Assembly: GCA_947630545.1 (NCBI GenBank)
Contig: CANRHX010000008.1
Location: 1 to 60,276, forward strand
DNA length: 60,276 bases
DNA from: an uncultured Clostridia bacterium
GTDB taxonomy: Bacteria > Bacillota > Clostridia > TANB77 > CAG-508
Reading direction: 5' to 3'
Positions 55,102 through 60,276 of this stretch are shown one piece after another; the stretch's first letter is position 1, and the number at the start of each line of letters is the position of its first letter. The notes under the pieces are model-generated. The model saw only the letters and a program-made list of their open reading frames with translations, searched no databases and was not told the DNA's origin. The position numbers and the translations under genes are program-made.

Positions 55102-55287
55102 ATGGGACATATGAGTGGAGTAGCTAAAATATTAAACAAAGAACCAAAAGAATATAGCAAGTCACATAAAGAAAAGGAAGCAAAAAGAGAACTATTAATG
55201 AGTAGAAAAATAGTTTGTGAAAAATGTGGCAAAAGTAAAACATTATATAAAAATCAAGGACATTATTATTGTAAAGATTGTAAATAG
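55102..55287 (+). CDS. Zinc-ribbon-like small protein
   Basis: 61 residues, basic N-terminal half and a C-terminal four-Cys ribbon, CEKCGKSK...YYCKDCK. Strong AAAGGAGGAATAAAT. Unknown function, probably nucleic acid binding. Confidence 0.6.
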   Translation: MGHMSGVAKILNKEPKEYSKSHKEKEAKRELLMSRKIVCEKCGKSKTLYKNQGHYYCKDCK

Positions 55288-55302
55288 AAAGGAGAGACAC
55301 AA

Positions 55303-55578
55303 ATGTTAAAAAGAAAATACTTAGAACGATCAGCAAAAGCTGAATATGAAGAAAAGGAAAAATATAAAGAGCAAGTTAAAAAATTACAAGAAGAAAACAG
55401 AATTTTAAGAAATGATAAAGATGATGAACATTTAGAAAATTATAATCAATATCAAAAATTATTAGCTATAGAAAAAATATTAAGAGAACAAGATTATGGA
55501 AGTATAGACAATCTAAAAAATAAAATTAGAACAATATTAAATAAAGAGTCAGTTGACAATTTGGCAAGCGACAACTAA
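55303..55578 (+). CDS. Coiled-coil small phage protein
   Basis: 91 residues, nearly all helical with a coiled coil (YEEKEKYKEQVKKLQEENRIL, about 15-40). AAAGGAGAGACACAA precedes ATG. Unknown. Confidence 0.5.
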   Translation: MLKRKYLERSAKAEYEEKEKYKEQVKKLQEENRILRNDKDDEHLENYNQYQKLLAIEKILREQDYGSIDNLKNKIRTILNKESVDNLASDN

Positions 55579-55646
55579 CTCAATATAAAGAATATAAATA
55601 TATCATTCTATTGCTAATTATAGCATAGAAGAGAAAGGAATGTCAA

Positions 55647-55859
55647 ATGAAAAATAAAAAATATCAATATAGAGAGATAAATACAGACGAAATAATAGAA
55701 GATTTTATGGCAGAAGATTATGTATTAAAAAAATTAGGATTAAAAATAGAACCACAAGGAAAGAATGGCAATCTAACAGTAGACCAATTGGAATTTAAAG
55801 ATTTAATTATAGATTGGTTCTTTAGTGGAAATTGGATTAAAGAAGAAGTAAAAGATTAG
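55647..55859 (+). CDS. Small phage protein, 70 residues
   Basis: Mixed, acidic protein (TDEIIEDFMAEDYVLKKLGL) after GAAAGGAATGTCAA. It ends 11 nt before the recombinase gene and probably shares its transcript. Unknown. Confidence 0.5.
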   Translation: MKNKKYQYREINTDEIIEDFMAEDYVLKKLGLKIEPQGKNGNLTVDQLEFKDLIIDWFFSGNWIKEEVKD

Positions 55860-55870
55860 GAGGAGAAAAA

Positions 55871-56498
55871 ATGTTAAAAAGTTATTCGGATTTAAGAAAT
55901 TTAGATGTTAGCAAATGGGTAGAGCAGAGAGATGGAGCAGATTATTTAAATTGGGCAAAGGTAGTTGATTTATTGCATGAAAATGGAGCAGAAAAAGTAT
56001 ATTTTGAACCGGTTGTAAATGAAAGAACAGGAAGTAGTTTATATATGACAGAAAAAGAATTTAAAGACAGTAAAGGTAATGTAAATCAAGTATATGAGAC
56101 AGCCGTAAAAGTTGTTATAGATGATATCGAATTTATACAAAGAGGACCTGTAACGAATGGAAGTAATCCTGTTAAAGACAATTCAATGTCACAACAAAGA
56201 TTATGGAATTGCCAAACAAGATTATTTGTAAAGGGTGTGGCTATAAGGACCGGTTTAGGATTTGATTTATGGCTTAAAGAAGAATTTAAAAGTGAAAAAG
56301 ATAATTGGGAAGATGATTTGTCAAAACACGATATATTTAAAATTAAGGAAAGATGTCAAGAAATTTATACACAAAAATTAAAAGAAGGATTGACAGTAAA
56401 AGAAATTGCAGAGAGATTACACAAAACAGAAGATGAAGTAAAAGCAATATTTACATATTTTGATACTTTAAGTAATTTTGAAAAGGATTTATTTAATA

Positions 56499-56518
<20 letters not shown>
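55871..56518 (+). CDS. Single-strand annealing protein (DUF1071/Sak-like)
   Basis: The 215-residue product has the DUF1071 core: DYLNWAKVVDLLHENGAEKV, ETAVKVVIDDIEFIQRGPVTNG, and DNSMSQQRLWNCQTRLFVKGVA. Such proteins anneal single strands in phage recombination. Its neighbour is a YqaJ-type exonuclease, the usual partner. GGAGGAGAAAAA precedes ATG. Confidence 0.8.
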
Positions 56519-57814
<1,296 letters not shown>

Positions 57815-57823
57815 GAGGGAAAA

Positions 57824-58489
57824 ATGGCAAGAGATAGTTTTATATTTTACAGAAGTTTTTATGAAGCTATAAACGAGTTATCAAAAGAAAATCAAGCAGA
57901 TACATATGATGCAATAATGCAATATGCTTTAAATCAAAAAGAAGTAGAACTTGTAGGAATATCAAAGGCAATATTTTCTCTTGTTAAACCTCAATTAGAT
58001 GCCAATTATAAAAGATATGAAAATGGAAAGCAAAAGAAAAGCAAAACGGAAGCAAAACAAAAGCAAACGGTAAGCAAAATAAGAACTAATGTAAATGTAA
58101 ATGATAATGTAAATGTAAATGTTAATGTTAATGACAATGATAATAATAATGCAAGCGACAGTTGTATTGACGGTTTGCAAAAAATCATCGACTTTTACAA
58201 TGAAAACATAGGGGCTATTACACCCTATGGATTAGAAATATTAAGAAGTTATGCAGAAGAAATGCCAGTTGATTTAATAATATATGCTATGCAAATAAGT
58301 GTAGAGGCTAATAAAAAGACGATACAGTACATAAAAGCCATATTAAACAATTGGCAAAATGCAAATATAAAAACTCTAGCTGATGCACAAAAAGATAGCA
58401 GAAAAGGAAAAAAGCAAACTAACTTCAAAGGCAGACAATATACAGAAAGTGAATTAGATGTTTTATATAAAAACATGGAGTTTAGATAA
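57824..58489 (+). CDS. DnaD-like phage replication protein
   Basis: 221 residues. The N-terminal domain (SFIFYRSFYEAINELSKENQ; MQYALNQKEVELVG) is of the DUF6291 type common in phages. A linker made of Asn-Val/Asn-Asp repeats (about residues 88-110), encoded by a tandem AATGTA/AATGTT array, leads to a C-terminal DnaD/DnaB_2 domain (IIDFYNENIGAITPYGLEIL; YIKAILNNWQ). Such proteins load helicase at phage origins. GGAGGGAAAA precedes ATG. Confidence 0.8.
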   Translation: MARDSFIFYRSFYEAINELSKENQADTYDAIMQYALNQKEVELVGISKAIFSLVKPQLDANYKRYENGKQKKSKTEAKQKQTVSKIRTNVNVNDNVNVNVNVNDNDNNNASDSCIDGLQKIIDFYNENIGAITPYGLEILRSYAEEMPVDLIIYAMQISVEANKKTIQYIKAILNNWQNANIKTLADAQKDSRKGKKQTNFKGRQYTESELDVLYKNMEFR

Positions 58490-58508
58490 AAAGGAGAGTG
58501 ATTAACAA

Positions 58509-58835
58509 ATGATAACTCAACAAACAAGACAATTAAGCTTTCAGGATATAAAACCCAAAAGAAAAATAAGATATGAGCAGATATTAGATAGATTAGATAA
58601 ACCAAAAACAGCTAAAGAAATAGCAGTAGAACTATTTGATATTGGTATCATTCCTAGTACAGAAAGAAACTATACAGCACCTAGATTAACAGAATTAGAG
58701 AAAAGAGGAATAGTTAAAGCTGTTGGTAAAAGGAAATGTGAGTATACTGGAAAGATGGTAGCAGTATATGAAAAAGTAGATAACTTAAAGGATATGATTG
58801 CAAAAAATATGCAACATATACCAAATATTTCGTAA
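58509..58835 (+). CDS. Winged-helix phage protein
   Basis: 108 residues with a winged-helix layout: YEQILDRLDKPKTAKEIAVEL, TAPRLTELEKRGIVKAVGKR, then a wing with KCEYTGKMVAVYE. Likely DNA-binding. AAGGAGAGTGATTAACAA precedes ATG. Unknown target. Confidence 0.65.
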   Translation: MITQQTRQLSFQDIKPKRKIRYEQILDRLDKPKTAKEIAVELFDIGIIPSTERNYTAPRLTELEKRGIVKAVGKRKCEYTGKMVAVYEKVDNLKDMIAKNMQHIPNIS

Positions 58836-58848
58836 AGGAGTAAAAGAA

Positions 58849-59115
58849 ATGATAATAGTCAGTCAAGATAAAACAGAAATTGTAAATTTTGATAATATAA
58901 CAAGAATATATGTGCATAAATGTCCTAACGAAATTTCTGATGTTAGATGCGATACAGTAAATGATTTAGTAATAAATTTAGGAAATTATGATACAGAAGA
59001 AAGAGCAAAAGAAGTATTGCAAGAAATAATAGATAGATGTGCAAATTGGGAAAATTTAAAAATTGGCAAACTGACGGGATTTTGTAGTCCAAAATATGAA
59101 ATGCCAAAGGAGTAG
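58849..59115 (+). CDS. Hypothetical phage protein, 88 residues
   Basis: ATG 8 nt after AAAGGAG. The product starts MIIVSQDKTEIVNFDNITRI, a beta-rich domain common in Bacillota phages with no assigned role, then a helix RAKEVLQEIIDRC. Its tail encodes the ribosome site (AAAGGAG) of the next gene. Confidence 0.6.
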   Translation: MIIVSQDKTEIVNFDNITRIYVHKCPNEISDVRCDTVNDLVINLGNYDTEERAKEVLQEIIDRCANWENLKIGKLTGFCSPKYEMPKE

Positions 59116-59118
59116 CCT

Positions 59119-59889
59119 ATGAAATATGATTATCCACCATTAACACGGAATATGTTCAAAGGAGTGATAAAAATAAAAGGATTAGATTTAACTAATAAAC
59201 GATTTGGAAGATTGACTGTAATAAAGTATGTAGAAACTGATAAAAATAGGAGAAAATTATGGTTATGTGAATGTGATTGTGGAAACAAAAAAATAGTTCC
59301 TACAACATATTTGACAAGAGGAGATACGACAAGTTGTGGTTGTTACAGAAAAGAATGTGAATTAAGAAATTTAAGTAATTTCTGGGGAAAAACAAAAACA
59401 CATGGATTGTCAAAAACAAGAATTTATCAAATATGGGCTGATATGAAAGACAGATGCAATAATAAAAATAATCAATTTTATAAAAATTATGGGAAAAGAG
59501 GAATAAAAGTATGTGAAGATTGGTTAACAAATTTCATGAATTTTTATAATTGGGCAATAAATAATGGATATACATCTAAATTAACAATAGATAGAATTGA
59601 TGTAAATGGAAATTATGAACCTAATAATTGTAGATGGGCAACGTGGAAAGAACAAGCAAATAATAAAAGAGTAACTAGAAAAATTGTAATATATGAAGAA
59701 AAAAAGTCTGCTTATGAATTTGAAAAACAATATGGAATAAAAGCACATGTTCTTATAGATAGATATGATAAAGGGCATAGAGATGATAAATTAATTTATA
59801 AAGGCAATTTAGGATATTTCAGAAAAACAAATTTAAAAAGAGATAGTAAAGGAAGATTTATAAAAAAGGAGGAAGCTGATGTTTTATAA
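59119..59889 (+). CDS. AP2/HNH-type phage DNA-binding endonuclease
   Basis: 256 residues. Core: LDLTNKRFGRLTVIKYVETD, WLCECDCGNKK with a Cys ribbon, SCGCYRKECE, then HNH-like DRCNNKNNQFYKNYGKRGIK, IDRIDVNGNYEPNNCRWAT and an AP2-like end. The first 15 codons contain CGG (59146-59148). If CGG shifts the frame, the ATG at 59119 would encode only a 15-residue peptide ending TGA at 59165, and the nuclease would start at the overlapping GTG 59164 (GTGATAAAA). Both readings are possible. Confidence 0.7.
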   Translation: MKYDYPPLTRNMFKGVIKIKGLDLTNKRFGRLTVIKYVETDKNRRKLWLCECDCGNKKIVPTTYLTRGDTTSCGCYRKECELRNLSNFWGKTKTHGLSKTRIYQIWADMKDRCNNKNNQFYKNYGKRGIKVCEDWLTNFMNFYNWAINNGYTSKLTIDRIDVNGNYEPNNCRWATWKEQANNKRVTRKIVIYEEKKSAYEFEKQYGIKAHVLIDRYDKGHRDDKLIYKGNLGYFRKTNLKRDSKGRFIKKEEADVL

Positions 59890-60034
59890 AGAATTACAAG
59901 GAAAATGTAAATCATGTTTACGGATGCAATCGCCTTTGAAGATTCTAACTTTAAGGGAACAAAAGAATGCAAATATGCAGATGACCCAATAAAGCAGATA
60001 AAGCAAATTTTAGGAATACAGGAAACATTAAGAT
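59879..60034 (+). CDS. Cys-rich small phage protein, probable two +1 shifts
   Basis: ATG after AAGGAGGAAGCTG, overlapping the gene before. Zero frame: MFYKELQGKCKSCL, then CGG (59921-59923). One +1 shift gives GCNRL and meets TGA (59937-59939); a second +1 shift, at CGC (59931) or at the CTT-TGA, leads into EDSNFKGTKECKYADDPIKQ and a stop at 60034. The combined protein has a CxxCxxC...C pattern that looks natural for a small phage zinc protein. The first shift repeats the CGG pattern; the second does not. Confidence 0.45.
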
Positions 60035-60055
60035 AAAAAACATGTAACATGTTTT

Positions 60056-60115
60056 ATGGATAAATTTGAATATGGAGATAAAAGTAAAATAATAGTTGAA
60101 TTGGAGGAAATATAA
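60056..60115 (+). CDS. Possible 19-residue peptide
   Basis: A short frame (MDKFEYGDKSKIIVELEEI) whose end carries the ribosome site GGAGG of the next gene. It follows a small hairpin AACATG/CATGTT. May be no more than a leader. Confidence 0.25.
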   Translation: MDKFEYGDKSKIIVELEEI

Positions 60116-60118
60116 ATA

Positions 60119-60276
60119 ATGAATTTTATAGATTTTAAAAAGATAATAAGAGAATATGGAAATTATAATGATGTTGTAGAAAAAGATAATAGACTTGAGG
60201 TAGAAGGAAGTTTAGACTTAAGAGGAACAAACATAACAGAATTACCAGAAAACTTAACAGTAGGAGGAAGTTTATA
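60119..60276 (+). CDS. Start of a GSLDLRGT-repeat phage protein, cut by window end
   Basis: ATG 8 nt after GGAGG. The visible 52 residues contain GSLDLRGTNITELPENL and TVGGSL, the start of a short tandem repeat known from phage and element proteins (about 20 residues per unit). The gene continues outside the window; role unknown. Confidence 0.6.
   Translation, partial: MNFIDFKKIIREYGNYNDVVEKDNRLEVEGSLDLRGTNITELPENLTVGGSL

Overview
The window comes from a low-GC (roughly 30 %) Gram-positive anaerobe of the Bacillota, most likely a gut-type Clostridia lineage. Signs of this are strong Shine-Dalgarno sites, consensus sigma-A promoters with 17-nt spacers, a Phe T-box leader, only the anaerobic ribonucleotide reductase (nrdD/nrdG), the Clostridia-style ylxM-ffh-rpsP-khpA-rimM cluster, a SigH-type sigma factor and BspA-like leucine-rich-repeat surface proteins. 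The exact species cannot be told from the sequence.

Layout. 0-5.7 kb is a patchwork of orphan genes and broken or chimeric gene fragments (HEPN-like gene, inositol monophosphatase and its partial duplicate, truncated P-loop kinase-like gene, one GC-rich foreign gene). 5.7-41.7 kb is mostly core genome: ispG, nrdD/nrdG, a MATE-kinase fusion, pheST behind a T-box, the ffh/rpsP/rimM/rplS/trmD cluster, recJ, rel, an MBL hydrolase, pfkA, an MgtA-type ATPase, dnaE, gap, a GT-C glycosyltransferase and polA. 41.7-46.5 kb holds a lytic transglycosylase and two duplicated prepilin-like surface genes, each behind a promoter, a (CA)n microsatellite ORF and a strong terminator. 46.6-50.5 kb has an ABC-2 exporter, sigH and an OB-fold lipoprotein-like gene. 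50.5-50.9 kb is a type I toxin-antitoxin module. From 51.18 kb to the end is the left arm of a prophage or integrative element sitting in a tRNA-Thr(GGU) gene: integrase, ImmA-like protein, CI/Cro switch, small early genes, an SSAP/YqaJ/NinB/HNH recombination block and a DnaD-like replication protein.

The most striking observation is translational. At least nine sites in seven recognisable genes (IMPase, MBL hydrolase, MgtA ATPase, prepilin-LRR protein three times, second prepilin, NinB-like protein, HNH nuclease) break the reading frame, and every break is a +1 shift located exactly at an in-frame CGG codon. Dropping the C and reading GGU or GGA as Gly restores the conserved protein. Across the other conserved host genes I found no CGG codon in frame. 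The resident prophage shows the same behaviour. This looks like a lineage in which CGG has no normal meaning and CGGN is read as one Gly (unassigned codon with +1 shift, or quadruplet decoding). The only clear in-frame CGG lies in a GC-rich gene that looks recently imported.

A second candidate system is the duplicated leader of the prepilin genes: CA-repeat number decides whether ribosomes stop early or translate into the terminator hairpin ahead of the surface gene, which would make a phase-variable attenuator. All functional assignments rest on motifs recognised by eye; no database search was possible.
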